Source: Massilia violaceinigra (lineage in GTDB: Bacteria > Pseudomonadota > Gammaproteobacteria > Burkholderiales > Burkholderiaceae_D). Taken from it: 64,000 bases of DNA. How positions within the stretch are numbered: position 1 is the stretch's first letter; the number at the start of each line of letters is the position of its first letter. Made by a program: the position numbers and the translations under genes. The notes beneath the pieces are model-generated. The model was not told the origin of the DNA and did not search any database. It saw only the letters and a program-made list of their open reading frames with translations. Location of the stretch: the NCBI RefSeq assembly GCF_002752675.1, contig NZ_CP024608.1, positions 6,882,001 to 6,946,000 on the forward strand, written 5' to 3'. Shown here piece by piece: positions 36,515-45,278 of the stretch.

Positions 36515-37588
36515 ATGGGTATCCTGTTCGTCGTATGCGGCATCGCGGTGGTGCTGGTCCTGACCCTGGCCGGCGTGTCCAAGTTCGGCCGCGCTCCCGA
36601 GACCGCCAGCGCCATGCGCGAGTTCGGCGTACCCGCGCGATGGGCGGATTGGGCCGCTCCGGTGCTGCCTGCGGCGGAGCTCGGCATTGCCATCTGCCTG
36701 CTGACGCCAGGCGTGGCACGGGCCGGCGCGCTGGCGGCGACCGTGTTCATGGCGCTGGTGACCATGCTAGTGACGGCCGCGCTGCTGCAAAACAAACATC
36801 CCAGCTGCAACTGCTTCGGACAGGTGCGTGCCGCGCCGGTCAGCTGGGGCGTCGCCCTGCGCAGCCTGCTGCTGACCCTGTGCGCCGCTTACCTGCTGTG
36901 GACCGGGCGCGCACAGCTCGATCAGGGGCTGCTGGCAGAAACCAGCAAACTGGCGGCGACACTTGGCGCGGCCGTGCTGGCGTCGCTGGCCGTGGCCTGC
37001 ATCTTTCTGCTCCAGGGCTGGCTGTCGCTGAACCTGGTGCGCCAGCAAGGGCGGCTGCTCCTGAAAATCGATAACCTGGAGCAGCGCCTGGCCGCGGCCG
37101 GCATCCCGGAACACCAGTCCGCGCCACTGACCGGCCCCCTGCCCGGCAGCGCCGCGCCCGCGTTCAGCGCCGTCACCCTGGCGGGGGCGCCGGTCGCCTC
37201 AAATACGCTGTTCGGCCACGGCACACCGTCGCTGCTGCTGTTCGTGAGCGCCGACTGCGCACCGTGCAAGGATTTGCTGACCGACCTGCTGGCATGGCGC
37301 GGCGCGCATCATCCCCACGACCGGCTGGTGACCGTCACCAGCGGAACGCCCCAGGCCAACCGCGACAAGCTCGGTGGCCTGATCGGCGCCGATGCCCTGC
37401 TGCAAGAGGAACGGGAAATCAACGCCCTGTTCAGGGTGGTGGCCACGCCAAGCGCCTTGCTGCTTGCCGCCGACGGCAGCATCGCGGCACCGATCGCCAT
37501 CGGCAAGGACCAGATCATGGCGCTGGTCCAGGGCACCCGGGCGCGGGACGGCGCCGGCCTGCACGGGCGGCACATCGCCTATTCCTGA
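36515..37588 (+). CDS. MauE-type membrane protein fused to a thioredoxin-like domain, 357 aa
   Basis: Residues 1-170 carry four or five helices of the MauE/DoxX-like redox family, including the Cys pair SCNCFG (Cys98, Cys100) and LVTMLVTAALLQNKH. A linker with a coiled segment (about 175-195) leads to a C-terminal thioredoxin-like domain with FVSADCAPCKDLL (Cys248-Cys251, CxxC) and ATPSALLL (cis-Pro). In methylamine operons MauE and MauD are separate and help form many disulfides; here they are joined. The upstream neighbour is an exported Cys-rich PLA2, its likely client. GGAGG near 36505 gives the start. Confidence 0.85.
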   Translation: MGILFVVCGIAVVLVLTLAGVSKFGRAPETASAMREFGVPARWADWAAPVLPAAELGIAICLLTPGVARAGALAATVFMALVTMLVTAALLQNKHPSCNCFGQVRAAPVSWGVALRSLLLTLCAAYLLWTGRAQLDQGLLAETSKLAATLGAAVLASLAVACIFLLQGWLSLNLVRQQGRLLLKIDNLEQRLAAAGIPEHQSAPLTGPLPGSAAPAFSAVTLAGAPVASNTLFGHGTPSLLLFVSADCAPCKDLLTDLLAWRGAHHPHDRLVTVTSGTPQANRDKLGGLIGADALLQEEREINALFRVVATPSALLLAADGSIAAPIAIGKDQIMALVQGTRARDGAGLHGRHIAYS

Positions 37589-37623
37589 CGAGAAAGGGGC
37601 CGATGCCGCAAAACGACAAACAA

Positions 37624-37639
37624 CTGTTTATTTATACAG
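37624..37639. promoter_or_regulatory. LexA box 1 (CTGT-N8-ACAG)
   Basis: CTGTTTATTTATACAG is a perfect 16-bp LexA operator with an AT-rich centre. It is 74 bases before ATG 37713. Confidence 0.8.
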
Positions 37640-37642
37640 TAC

Positions 37643-37658
37643 CTGTGGATTCATACAG
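37643..37658. promoter_or_regulatory. LexA box 2 (CTGT-N8-ACAG)
   Basis: CTGTGGATTCATACAG, 19 bases after box 1, on the same helical face. It overlaps the expected -35 area of a promoter whose -10 could be TATTCT at 37668-37673. Confidence 0.8.
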
Positions 37659-37712
37659 TACTTGTGCTATTCTGGATTCACTCGCTCAACGCAAACCCCA
37701 AAGGAATTTGTC

Positions 37713-37925
37713 ATGACTCCACTGAACGGTAACTTCGGCCTCGAATACGCTCCAACCCCATTCCTGATGCGCCTCGGCCGCCGCGAAGTACTGGTGACGC
37801 GCGATTTCCGCAAGCGCTTCTACCCGGTCAACCCCATCATCGAATGCGATACCGGCGTCGAGCCGGGCCATGTGGAAGTGCTGCTGCTGCGCCGCTGGCT
37901 GCTGATTCTCTCCAAGGCACATTAA
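37713..37925 (+). CDS. SOS-regulated small orphan protein, 70 aa
   Basis: Starts at ATG 37713 with AAGGA eight bases before. Sequence features: [20 protein letters not shown], then [14 protein letters not shown], then [16 protein letters not shown]. No family recognised, no signal peptide and no full membrane helix. It stands alone behind two LexA boxes, so it should be induced by DNA damage. Possible roles are a small inhibitor or toxin of the SOS type or a DNA-repair accessory; nothing in the sequence decides. Confidence 0.7.
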   Translation: MTPLNGNFGLEYAPTPFLMRLGRREVLVTRDFRKRFYPVNPIIECDTGVEPGHVEVLLLRRWLLILSKAH

Positions 37926-37961
37926 ACGCATATGCAAAGCTGATTTAATTCGTGTTCTTTC

Positions 37962-38004
37962 CGGTGGGAGCCATTTATGCTGTTTGTTCCCGCATTTCCC
38001 ACCG
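37962..38004 (+). promoter_or_regulatory. Dyad before the sulfate-binding protein gene
   Basis: CGGTGGGA (37962-37969) and TCCCACCG (37997-38004) form an 8-bp inverted repeat with a 27-base loop, ending 12 bases before the ATG. Might be a leader hairpin; function unknown. Confidence 0.35.
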
Positions 38005-38016
38005 AGAGAGCCCACC

Positions 38017-39024
38017 ATGCTGTTAAAAAAAATAAGCCAGTCCCTGATCGCACTGACCCTGCTGTCACAAGCTGCCATCGCCGCTGACGTTACCTTGCTC
38101 AATGTGTCGTACGATCCGACCCGCGAGCTGTACCAGGACGTCAATGCCGCGTTTGCCAAGCAATGGAAGGCCAAGACGGGCGACAACGTCTCGGTCAAGC
38201 AATCGCACGGCGGTTCGGGCAAACAAGCCCGTGGCGTCATCGACGGGCTGGAAGCGGACGTGGTCACGCTCGCGCTGGCCTATGACATCGACGCCATCGC
38301 CGAGCGCGGCAGCGTGTCGCCCCAGTGGCAAAAGCGCTTGCAGCACAACAGCTCCCCCTACACCTCGACAATCGTGTTTTTGGTCCGCAAAGGCAATCCG
38401 AAAGGCATCAAGGATTGGAACGACCTGGTCAAGCCGGGTATCGCCGTGATCACGCCGAACCCCAAGACCTCGGGCGGAGCGCGCTGGAACCACCTTGCGG
38501 CCTGGGGCTACGCCCTGCGCCAGCCGGGCGCCACTGAAGCGACAGCCAAGGAATTCATCAGCAAGCTGTACAAGAACGTACCGGTGCTCGATTCGGGCGC
38601 GCGCGGTGCGACCACCACGTTTGTGGAACGCGGCATCGGCGACGTGCTGATCGCGTGGGAAAACGAAGCGCTGCTGGCGATCAAGGAACTCGGCCCGGAC
38701 AAGGTCGACATCGTTGCGCCATCGCTCAGCATCCTGGCCGAGCCGCCGGTGTCGGTGGTGGACAAGGTGGTCGACAAGCGCGGCACGCGCAAGGTGGCGG
38801 AAGCCTACCTGCAATTCCTGTACACCGATGAAGGCCAGGAAATCGCGGCCAAGAACTACTACCGTCCGGTGGTGCCGAAGATTGCCGCCAAATACGCCGC
38901 GCAGTTCCCCAAGGTCAAGCTGTTCACCGTTGACGAAGTTGCCGGCGGCTGGACCAAGGCCCAGAAGGCCCACTTTGCCGATGGCGGCGTGTTCGACCAG
39001 ATTTACCTGACCGGCAAGAAGTAA
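38017..39024 (+). CDS. Sulfate/thiosulfate-binding periplasmic protein, 335 aa
   Basis: Signal peptide ([15 protein letters not shown]) and typical sulfate-binding protein motifs: [56 protein letters not shown] and [20 protein letters not shown]. These residues hold sulfate through backbone amides. It would deliver sulfate to CysT/CysW/CysA, but no permease or ATPase gene lies nearby, so it is an orphan copy (Sbp or CysP type). Two families are too alike to separate by reading. Confidence 0.92.
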   Translation: MLLKKISQSLIALTLLSQAAIAADVTLLNVSYDPTRELYQDVNAAFAKQWKAKTGDNVSVKQSHGGSGKQARGVIDGLEADVVTLALAYDIDAIAERGSVSPQWQKRLQHNSSPYTSTIVFLVRKGNPKGIKDWNDLVKPGIAVITPNPKTSGGARWNHLAAWGYALRQPGATEATAKEFISKLYKNVPVLDSGARGATTTFVERGIGDVLIAWENEALLAIKELGPDKVDIVAPSLSILAEPPVSVVDKVVDKRGTRKVAEAYLQFLYTDEGQEIAAKNYYRPVVPKIAAKYAAQFPKVKLFTVDEVAGGWTKAQKAHFADGGVFDQIYLTGKK

Positions 39025-39447
39025 CGATGTAGCCCGGTCGGGCAACCGTTACATCGCGGAGCCGTCCCCCCGCCAAGTGCCGTCCCGGCGCGAAGGCGAT
39101 GGCTGCGCGGAGTGTCGGCCCGGTGCGCGTCGGCGGTACGTTGCGACGCGGCGGCTCCGTGCGAGGCTGCCTCGCGCAGCGTCAGCGCTGTGCCAAACGG
39201 GGCGACGGCCCGGAACGACGGCTCCCTGCGAGGCGCCGGCAAATCGCGACGCGCCGTGTTTGCGTGCGCAAGCGCTCATCGCGCGCCCTGCAACAGCGGT
39301 CCCTCCGTCATGCCCCTCCATCACACCCCTCCTCCACGCCTGTTTCCCCACGCTGTTCCCGCCCTGCATCCTGCCCTTAACCGGGGTATGATCGGATCGC
39401 CACGGAACCATTCACGGCCACACCGAAACTACGAGGAGACGTCAACG
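39025..39447. other. Gene-free GC-rich stretch
   Basis: No gene found with a ribosome site. A hairpin CGATGTA...TACATCG with inner GCCCG-GT-CGGGC at 39025-39056 sits just after the sulfate-binding gene and may end transcription, though it has no T run. The rest is very GC-rich with near-repeats of GACGGCTCC-TGCGAGG. Confidence 0.5.
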
Positions 39448-40332
39448 ATGACACGCATGACCGCTAAAGATTTCGATCCCGAAGTGCTGAAGTTATTCGA
39501 CCAGTACGTACACGGCCAGCTCGACCGCCGCGGCTTCCTGTCGCAGGCCGGCCGCTACGCGGTCGGCGGCGCCACGGCCGCCAGCATGCTCGCTGCGCTC
39601 TCCCCCAGTTTCGCGGCCCAGGTCGTGCCGCCCACCGACCCGCGCATCAAGGCTACCTACGTCGAGTACCCCTCGCCCCAGGGCTACGGCACCTTGCGCG
39701 GCTACCTGGTGCAGCCAGCCAACGCCAAAGGCAAGCTGCCCACCGTGCTGGTCGTGCACGAAAACCGCGGCCTCAATCCGCACATCGAAGACATCGCCCG
39801 CCGCGTCGCGCTCGAGAACTACATCGCCTTCGCCCCCGACGCCCTGTTCCCGCTCGGCGGCTACCCCGGCGACGAAGACAAGGCGCGCGAACTGTTCGGC
39901 AAACTCGACCAGACCAAGACGCGCGCCGATTTCGTCGAAGCCGCCGCCATCCTCAAGGCCATGCCCAATGGTACCGGCAAGGTCGGCGTGGTCGGCTTCT
40001 GCTACGGCGGCGGCATCGCCAATTACCTGCCGACCGTGGTCAAGCACCTGGCTGCCTCGGTACCGTTCTACGGCGCCCAGACGCCCGCCGCCGAAGTGCC
40101 CAAGATCAAAACGCCGCTGCTGATCCACGACGCCGAAAAGGATGCACGCATCCTGGCCGGCTGGCCCGCGTACGAAGCGGCGCTCAAGGCCAACAAGGTC
40201 GATTACCGGCACTACATCTATCCCGGCGTCGAGCACGGCTTCAACAACGACACCACCCCGCGCTACGATGAAGCGGCCGCCAAGCTTGCCTGGCAGCGCA
40301 CCATGGACTTCTTCAAGAAACACCTGGGCTGA
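39448..40332 (+). CDS. Tat-exported dienelactone hydrolase-family protein, 294 aa
   Basis: A twin-arginine motif DRRGFLSQAG (residues 26-35) and hydrophobic segment precede an alpha/beta hydrolase of the DLH family. The nucleophile is Cys185 in VVGFCYGGG, with Asp and His in HDAEKDARI and GVEHGFNND. Such proteins (YghX-like) are exported and may act on lactones or esters. GAGGAG at 39433 supports the start. A strong hairpin lies downstream. Confidence 0.9.
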   Translation: MTRMTAKDFDPEVLKLFDQYVHGQLDRRGFLSQAGRYAVGGATAASMLAALSPSFAAQVVPPTDPRIKATYVEYPSPQGYGTLRGYLVQPANAKGKLPTVLVVHENRGLNPHIEDIARRVALENYIAFAPDALFPLGGYPGDEDKARELFGKLDQTKTRADFVEAAAILKAMPNGTGKVGVVGFCYGGGIANYLPTVVKHLAASVPFYGAQTPAAEVPKIKTPLLIHDAEKDARILAGWPAYEAALKANKVDYRHYIYPGVEHGFNNDTTPRYDEAAAKLAWQRTMDFFKKHLG

Positions 40333-40339
40333 CCGGCTC

Positions 40340-40371
40340 GCCATCCCCGCCAGCGCACAGGCGGGGATGGC
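40340..40371. repeat. Perfect 12-bp hairpin after the hydrolase gene
   Basis: GCCATCCCCGCC and GGCGGGGATGGC with an 8-base loop. It has no T tract; may act as a transcript end or be a palindromic repeat of the same kind as those at 22.4 kb. Confidence 0.6.
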
Positions 40372-40465
40372 TCCCCTGCGCCGGAACGTCAGCACCGGCG
40401 CCGGCGAACCAAACACCATCCCGCGCTGTCTGTCCTGTGTGAGCTTATTCACGAAAGGATGCCTG

Positions 40466-41507
40466 ATGAAACCCCGACTCAAACCCCTCAAGGACCAGGT
40501 GATGGTGCTCACCGGCGCCACAAGCGGCATCGGCCTGACCACCGCGCGCATGGCGGCCGACGAGGGCGCCAGCCTGGTGCTGGCCGCGCGCGGGCGCGAT
40601 GCCCTCGAACAGCTGGCCGGCGAGCTCCGCCTGCATGGCGCCCAGGTCGTCGCCGTCACGGCCGACGTGGGCGTGCCGCACGATGTGGCGCGCATTGGCC
40701 GCGCCGCGATCGAGCGCTTCGGCCGCATCGATACTTGGATCAACAATGCCGGCGTGGCGATTTTCGGCAAGCTGGAAGACGTCACGCTGCAAGACCACCA
40801 GCGCCTGTTCCAGACCAATTTCTGGGGCGTGGTGCACGGCTCGCTCGAAGCGCTCAAGCATGAAGACGCGCGGCGGCGCCGTGATCAACCTGGGAAGCGA
40901 AGTGTCGGATGTGGCGGTGCCGCTGCAGGGGATGTATTCGGCATCGAAGCACGCCGTCAAGGGCTTCACCGATGCGCTGCGGGTCGAGCTGGCCCACGAT
41001 AGCGCGCCGGTGTCGGTCACCCTGATCAAGCCGGCCGCGGTCGACACCCTGTTCACGGTGCACGCGAAAAACTATATGGAGAAAGAACCGGCCCTGCCTC
41101 CGCCCATCTATGCGCCCGAGCTGGTGGCGCAAGCGATCCTGTATGCGGCGCGCCATCCGCGCCGCGACATCTACGTGGGCGCCGCGTCCAGGCTGATGTC
41201 GCTCGGCGGCTTTCACCTGCCGTCGCTGATGGACCGCTACATGCGGTATGCCCTGTTTCGCAAGCAGATGCGCGAGCCGTCCGCCATGCCGGCCACGCAG
41301 ACCCGGCGCGACGCCCTGCACGCGCCCGATCCGGCCACCGCCATGCGCGAACGCCAGGGCATGGGCATGGTGGCGCAGGTGGCGGAATCGAGCACCTTCA
41401 CGGCGCTGTCGATGCGCACCCGGCCCTTGCTGAGTGCCCTGTTAGGGGTGGGCGCCCTTTTTGCCGCCTGGCGCCTGTCCCGGCGGGGCGCTGGCCATGA
41501 ATGCTAG
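40466..41507 (+). pseudogene. SDR-family oxidoreductase split by a frameshift, about 346 aa if repaired
   Basis: The first part reads LKDQVMVLTGATSGIGLTTA (NAD(P) binding), DTWINNAGVAIFG and SLEALKH in one frame; the rest (MKTRGGAVINLGSEVSD, YSASKHAVKGF with catalytic Tyr/Lys, LSRRGAGHEC end) is in another frame from ATG 40860. The break is at AAG-CATG-AAG near 40859-40862. Adding two bases (AAG-CAC-ATG) would restore the usual ALKHMK. Either a real CA loss or a sequencing error. The C-terminal extension with a late hydrophobic part matches DltE/YqjQ-like long SDRs. GAAAGGA precedes ATG 40466. Confidence 0.8.
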
Positions 41508-41879
41508 ATCGTCCTCGTCGAGCGGCACCGAGGGAATCGATTCGATGTGGTCGACGTCGATGTCGGCGCCATCGCGCACGGTGGTGTCGCGCCCGGCGGC
41601 GGCGCGTTCTCCGGTGCCGCTGGAATCGGTATCGCTGTCGAGGTCAGGGTCGCCGATATCGGGACCGGCGCCGCCGGCCGTGCCCGTTTCCAGGTCGGAG
41701 GTGGTGCCGCTGCCGAGGTCCAGCACGTCTTCGCGCGCCAGGCCTGATGCGCCGATCAGGTCGCTGCCGCTGTCGGACGAATCGCTGGGGCCGAGTGCGC
41801 CGGTACCATGGCCGGAGCCGAGCTTGCGGTCGGGAGCTTCAGGAAAGTTATCGGGGTCGAGCGTGCTGGTGCCTGTCAT
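41442..41879 (-). CDS. Acidic, low-complexity hypothetical protein, 145 aa
   Basis: Asp/Ser/Gly-rich and probably disordered (LGPSDSSDSGSDLIGAS, DPDLDSDTDSSGTGERAAAG), with a segment DIDVDHIESIPSVPLDEDD near the end. GGAGG before ATG 41879 is a good site. No family recognised and no export signal. Its 3' end overlaps the last 66 bases of the SDR on the other strand, which is unusual. Confidence 0.65.
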   Translation of the reverse strand: MTGTSTLDPDNFPEAPDRKLGSGHGTGALGPSDSSDSGSDLIGASGLAREDVLDLGSGTTSDLETGTAGGAGPDIGDPDLDSDTDSSGTGERAAAGRDTTVRDGADIDVDHIESIPSVPLDEDDLAFMASAPPGQAPGGKKGAHP

Positions 41880-41982
41880 GGTGCCTCCGGAAATGATTGG
41901 ATGGTGTGATGACAGCGTAACCAAAATCGGAGAATTGTGTCGCACGGACAAGGTTGACAAATTGCGTCCGAGGATGAGGAGC

Positions 41983-42015
41983 GAACTTGGGCCCCCGCCT
42001 CCGCGGGGGCGACGA
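41983..42015. repeat. Extragenic palindrome related to the 22.4 kb repeat
   Basis: GAACTTGG-GCCCCCGC-CTCC-GCGGGGGC-GACGA. It has the same flanks (CTTGG and GACGA) and stem type as repeats at 22.4 and 52.3 kb. Confidence 0.6.
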
Positions 42016-42131
42016 CTCTACAGGTAGTGGCCGCCCGCGACGGCTTACGGCTGCGCCATGCGGCATCGACAGGTAATGGCCCCCGGAACGCATAACAGCG
42101 CCGCCATGCGGCACCATCGGGGCCCGAAGCG

Positions 42132-42962
42132 TCAGCCCGCCGTCGTTGCCGGCGGCCGCCAGTTCATGCGCTCGGTGATATCCATCCCGATCCCGCGGTA
42201 CCCCGTGAAGCGGCTCGACGAATCGAACATTGGCTCGCCGCTCACCTGCAGGTATTGCACCGTGCCGTCGGCGCGCGTGCGCGTGAAAATGAAATCGAGG
42301 AACGGCGTGCGGCTGGCGATATTGTCTTGCAGCTCGGCGCGCTCGGCCGGGTTCCAGCCGCCGTCGCTGTCGCTGTCGGCGCCGATGCCCAGCATTTCGC
42401 TGACGGGACCGGAAAACCGGGTCAGCTGGCCCTGCGCATCCTGCTCCCAGTACCAGTCCGACGACAGCTCGGTAAAACGCTGGAAACGCGCTTCGCTGGC
42501 GCGCAGCTCGGCGGTGCGCTCCAGCACCGTCTGTTCGAGCTGGCGGTTGTAATCGGCCAGGCGGCGGTACAGCAGACGCACTTCCAGCATGTTGTGAATG
42601 CGCGTCTGCACCTCGACCAGATCGAATGGCTTGCTGACGAAATCCTTGGCGCCAGCCTTGAGCGCGCGCAGCTTGTGCCCCGGCTGGGCGGTAATGACCA
42701 GCACCGGCAGATAGCCGCCCCGCTCGATCAGCTTGAGTCCTTCGATCACCTCGAACCCATCCATGTCCGGCATCTGCAGGTCGAGCAGAATCAGGTCGTA
42801 GCTGTGTTCGGCGTGCGCGGCGCACACGGTGCGCGGATCCTGAGTCGTGGAAATGTTGACGTAACCCGCGTTACGCAACATTTGTTCAAGCAGCATCACG
42901 TTCGCTTCCTGATCATCGACGATCAGGATGTTGCCGCTCAGGATTTCAGAAGGGTCAAGCAT
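42132..42962 (-). CDS. Response regulator with receiver and PAS domains, 276 aa
   Basis: Receiver domain with Asp61 in LILLDLQMPDMDG, ITAQPG and FVSKPFDLVE, then a coiled linker (LADYNRQLEQTVLERTAEL) and one PAS domain ending GIGMDITERMNW. No output domain (GGDEF, HTH or kinase) follows, so it may end signalling by protein contact. Begins nine bases after the hybrid kinase stop, so they are one operon. Confidence 0.88.
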   Translation of the reverse strand: MLDPSEILSGNILIVDDQEANVMLLEQMLRNAGYVNISTTQDPRTVCAAHAEHSYDLILLDLQMPDMDGFEVIEGLKLIERGGYLPVLVITAQPGHKLRALKAGAKDFVSKPFDLVEVQTRIHNMLEVRLLYRRLADYNRQLEQTVLERTAELRASEARFQRFTELSSDWYWEQDAQGQLTRFSGPVSEMLGIGADSDSDGGWNPAERAELQDNIASRTPFLDFIFTRTRADGTVQYLQVSGEPMFDSSSRFTGYRGIGMDITERMNWRPPATTAG

Positions 42963-42971
42963 GTCGTTCTT

Positions 42972-45278
42972 TCAAAGTGGTGCATTGGTGCCGGAGTCGA
43001 CAGTTTCGGCCAGGCCGTTTTCGGCCGCGTGCTGGATGGCGAGGTCGAGCGCATCCATGAATTCGCGCACGCGGATTGGCTTGGTGAGGTAGCGGAAAAA
43101 TCCCGCTTCCAAGCCCTTTTCAATGTCGCGCGGCATGGCGTTGGCCGACAGCGCCACCACCGGAATATGCGCGGTGCCGCTGTCTTCGCGCAGGATCTTG
43201 AGCGCGCCGTAGCCGCTCATGCCGGGCAGGTTGATGTCCATCAGGATCACGTCGGGCTTGCAGGCGCGCGCCATTTCGACGCCATGGTAGCCATCGACGG
43301 CGGTGAGCAGTTGCAGGTCGCCGCGGCGCTCCATCAATTGCTCGACCAGCGCCAGATTGGCGGGGTTGTCTTCCACGTACAGCAAGGTCGGCTGGCGGCC
43401 GATCTTGCGCGCGGCGGCTTGGCGGCGGTCGCGCTCGAGGTCGTCATCGTGGTCCATCGCCAGCGCGGGCTCGGCGGCACTGGCGAATTCGACCCAGAAC
43501 ACGGTACCGGAACCGACCGTGCTGTCGACGCCGATGCGGCCATCCATCAGTTCGACCAGGCGCTTGGTGACCACCAGCCCGATGCCGGTGCCTTCTTCGG
43601 CACTGTTTTCCTGGCCCAGGCGGTTGAACGGCTGGAACAGCTGCGCCAGCTGCGCCGGCGCCAGGCCCGCGCCGGTATCTTCCACGCTCACGCGCACGCG
43701 GCCATCGGCCACCAGTTCACAGGTCACGCTCACCGAGCCGCCTTCGCGGTTGTACTTCATCGCATTCGACAGCAGGTTGATCATCACCTGTTTCACGCGG
43801 GTGCGGTCGGCGTGAATGTAAAGCTGCTTGTCGAGGATCGGGAAATGCAGACCGAGGTTGCGGGTGGCGGCCTGCGGGCCGATCATGCCCTGGCAGTCGA
43901 GCAGCACGTCGCCCAGCGACATCGATTCCTGCGACATCGTCACCTTGCCCGATTCGACCATGGCCAGGTCGAGGATTTCGTTGATCAGGCGCAGCAGATA
44001 CCAGCCTCCCTTGAGAATCTGGTCGATCGAGCGCTGCTGGTGCGGGGCCGGCGGCGGCACGTCGGATGCCATCAACTGGGCAAAGCCGAGCACGGCGTTG
44101 AGCGGCGTGCGCAGTTCGTGGCTCATCGAGGACAGGAATTCGGACTTGGCGCGGTTGGCCTTGTCGGCCGTGGCGCGTGCGCTTTCCAGCTCGACATTGG
44201 TTTCCTGCAGCGCGTGTTCGAACTGCTTGCGCTCGGTCACGTCGCGCGCCGCGGCGAACACACCCTGCAGCTTGCGGTCGCGGTCGTAGAAGGTGCTGGC
44301 ACTGTACGACACCACCGTCTGCGTGCCGTCGCGCGCCACCGCCGTCAGCTCGTAATTGGTCACCTTGCCCTCGCGCAGCACGCGCGTGACGGCTTCCTGC
44401 GCCCGTTCCGGCTCGGAAAAATAGCTTTTGAATGGCGCGCCGATCAGTTCGTCGCGGGTGCAGCCGGTCAGCGCTTCCATCTGCTGGTTGACGTCGCTGA
44501 TGATGCCGCGCGGGTCGGTGGCGATCAGGGCGTCGGTATTCGATTCGATCAGCGAGCGCGTGTAGAACTGCTGGTCGCGCAGGCGCTGGTCGAGCAGGGC
44601 CTGTTCGGCCTCGACCTGCTTGCGGGCGGTATTGTCGCTGCCGATCAGCAGGTAGCCGATCACCCGGCCGGGCGCATCGCGCAGGGCCGTGACCGACACC
44701 AGCGCCGGAAAGCGGGTGCCATCCTTGCGGATATAGGTCAGCTCGTAAATATCCTCGATGCCGCGCAATGCCTTGAAGATCATCGATTCGAAGCCGGGAG
44801 CGATCGGCTCGCCCATTTCATGGCTCAGTTCAGCGGCGCGCGCTTCCAGCTCCTGGCGGTCGGAAATATCGGCCGGGGTCATCTTATCGACCACCTCGCC
44901 GGCGACATAGCCCAGCATGCGCGCGGCGCCGACGTTGAAGATCTGGATCACGCCCTGGGCATCGGTGGCGATGCTGGAGAAATTGGCGCTGTTGAAAATC
45001 GCATCTTGCAGCGCGCCGGACTTGAGCAGCGGCACCGCGTGCAGCGCCCGTTCGGCCTCGGTGCGCTGGCTGATGGCGCGCTGCACGCGCACGAACAGCA
45101 GCGCCAGGAAAATCAGCAGCAGGATGATGCTGGCCTTGATCAGGTTGACCGCGCCTGCCGAGTCCACCGCATAGTTCAGGGCAATGCCGCCGACCAGCAG
45201 CAGCACCGTCAAGGTGGCGCCAAAGCCGATCACCATCAGCCGCTCGACCGAGGTGTTGTGCAAGAAACCGGTGCTCAT
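42972..45278 (-). CDS. Hybrid sensor histidine kinase with PAS domains and receiver, 768 aa
   Basis: Two N-terminal helices (LMVIGFGATLTVLLLVGGIA and IKASIILLLIFLALLFV), two PAS/PAC units (ALQDAIFNSANF... and QQFYTRSLIESNTDALIATD), HisKA with His387 in SMSHELRTPLNAV, HATPase_c with NLLSNAMKYN and GTGIGLVVTKRL, and a receiver with Asp681 in ILMDINLPG. Start ATG 45278 overlaps the stop of the Crp/Fnr gene as ATGA. A regulator, a kinase and an RR-PAS are thus one transcript. Confidence 0.92.
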   Translation of the reverse strand: MSTGFLHNTSVERLMVIGFGATLTVLLLVGGIALNYAVDSAGAVNLIKASIILLLIFLALLFVRVQRAISQRTEAERALHAVPLLKSGALQDAIFNSANFSSIATDAQGVIQIFNVGAARMLGYVAGEVVDKMTPADISDRQELEARAAELSHEMGEPIAPGFESMIFKALRGIEDIYELTYIRKDGTRFPALVSVTALRDAPGRVIGYLLIGSDNTARKQVEAEQALLDQRLRDQQFYTRSLIESNTDALIATDPRGIISDVNQQMEALTGCTRDELIGAPFKSYFSEPERAQEAVTRVLREGKVTNYELTAVARDGTQTVVSYSASTFYDRDRKLQGVFAAARDVTERKQFEHALQETNVELESARATADKANRAKSEFLSSMSHELRTPLNAVLGFAQLMASDVPPPAPHQQRSIDQILKGGWYLLRLINEILDLAMVESGKVTMSQESMSLGDVLLDCQGMIGPQAATRNLGLHFPILDKQLYIHADRTRVKQVMINLLSNAMKYNREGGSVSVTCELVADGRVRVSVEDTGAGLAPAQLAQLFQPFNRLGQENSAEEGTGIGLVVTKRLVELMDGRIGVDSTVGSGTVFWVEFASAAEPALAMDHDDDLERDRRQAAARKIGRQPTLLYVEDNPANLALVEQLMERRGDLQLLTAVDGYHGVEMARACKPDVILMDINLPGMSGYGALKILREDSGTAHIPVVALSANAMPRDIEKGLEAGFFRYLTKPIRVREFMDALDLAIQHAAENGLAETVDSGTNAPL

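Noticed and set aside
37603..37716. 37-codon leader frame overlapping ATG 37713 as ATGA, with a fair ribosome site
   Set aside because: Both LexA boxes and the likely promoter lie inside it, so it is more likely to be control DNA. It could still be translated from readthrough transcripts.
39112..39447. N-terminal extension of the dienelactone hydrolase
   Set aside because: The extension has shadow composition; GAGGAG and the Tat motif fix the start at 39448.
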